This document shows positions 8,170-8,282 of a stretch of 8,282 nucleotides of DNA, piece after piece. The notes under the pieces are model-generated. The model had not been told where the DNA came from. It saw nothing but the letters and a program-made list of their open reading frames with translations, and did not search any database. The DNA lies in assembly GCA_902488555.1 (NCBI GenBank), contig CABTWT010000047.1, forward strand, positions 1 through 8,282, written 5' to 3'. The DNA is from an uncultured Anaerococcus sp. Its GTDB lineage: Bacteria > Bacillota_A > Clostridia > Tissierellales > Peptoniphilaceae. Each line of letters opens with the position of its first letter. The stretch's first letter is position 1. The position numbers were made by a program, and so were the translations under genes.

Positions 8170-8217
8170 AAATCGTGTTGGTAGAAGTAAATGATACTTC
8201 TGTCAGCACGATTTTTT
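8170..8217 (+). terminator. 20-bp stem-loop with U tract, + strand terminator-like
   Basis: On the + strand the arms are AAATCGTG, TTGGT, AGAAGTA (8170-8189) and TACTTCT, GTCAG, CACGATTT (8195-8214), around a 5-nt AATGA loop, and are followed by TTT (six T in a row in total). All 20 positions pair on the + strand if three G-U pairs are allowed (8178-8206, 8181-8203, 8182-8202). On the - strand those three become A-C mismatches, and the following bases are a weaker TTTATTATAG. So the structure is better as a + strand terminator or RNA than as a rarA leader hairpin. No + strand gene ends here. Confidence 0.55.
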
Positions 8218-8227
8218 CATAAAAAAG

Positions 8228-8256
8228 AAGACATATTTAATCATTTACCCTATAAT
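8228..8256 (+). promoter_or_regulatory. Candidate sigma-A promoter for a divergent gene beyond the right edge
   Basis: On the + strand AAGACA (8228-8233, 4 of 6) is followed by 17 nt and a perfect TATAAT (8251-8256). AAAAAAGGA at 8274-8282 then looks like a ribosome binding site cut by the window end. This predicts a + strand gene starting a few bases past 8282 with a leader of roughly 25 nt. Confidence 0.5.
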
Positions 8257-8282
8257 TAAATCAGCCTAAACTTAAAAAAGGA

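Noticed and set aside
8165..8191. rarA promoter TTTACT-N15-TATTAT on the - strand
   Set aside because: The spacing is too short, the -35 is weak, and it lies within the hairpin; not strong enough to annotate.
8138..8209. N-terminal extension of rarA from a GTG at 8209
   Set aside because: The 24 extra codons run through the hairpin, lack family similarity, and a near-perfect ribosome binding site supports the ATG at 8137.

Overview
This window is AT-rich bacterial chromosomal DNA with tight gene spacing, AAGGAGG-like ribosome binding sites and T-tailed hairpin terminators. These features suggest a low-GC Gram-positive organism. The protein style fits an anaerobic coccus of the Anaerococcus/Peptoniphilus/Finegoldia kind, but that genus-level guess is inference from general resemblance only. 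Nothing looks like a phage, plasmid, insertion sequence, CRISPR array, tRNA or rRNA.

Layout, left to right. (1) Positions 1-1374, + strand: the 3' part of a fused ABC exporter gene (membrane domain plus ATPase). It ends at a bidirectional hairpin terminator (1377-1408) shared with the convergent gene. (2) Positions 1407-2663, - strand: two tandem paralogues of the TVP38/TMEM64 (VTT, DedA-like) membrane family, about 58% identical by hand alignment. Each has its own candidate sigma-A promoter, and each -10 box is overlapped by a palindrome. (3) Positions 2664-3016: a gene-free, extremely AT-rich gap holding the upstream VTT promoter, the leuS terminator and an unexplained terminator-like hairpin. 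(4) Positions 3017-8137, - strand: an apparent three-gene operon rarA-asnS-leuS (transcribed in that order). rarA and asnS overlap by 11 nt, and asnS and leuS are 8 nt apart. (5) Positions 8138-8282: a probable divergent intergenic region with a 20-bp hairpin and a candidate + strand promoter and ribosome binding site for a gene starting just past the right edge.

How the genes work together: the operon joins a replication-fork maintenance ATPase (RarA) with two aminoacyl-tRNA synthetases (Asn, Leu). Stop codons and ribosome binding sites overlap, so translational coupling is likely. No T-box leader is visible before it. The VTT pair and the ABC exporter are membrane proteins converging on one terminator, and no functional link between them can be shown from the sequence. 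I found no clearly new biological system. The most unusual signals are the -10-spanning palindromes at both VTT promoters, and the hairpin upstream of rarA whose base pairing is complete only on the strand opposite to rarA.
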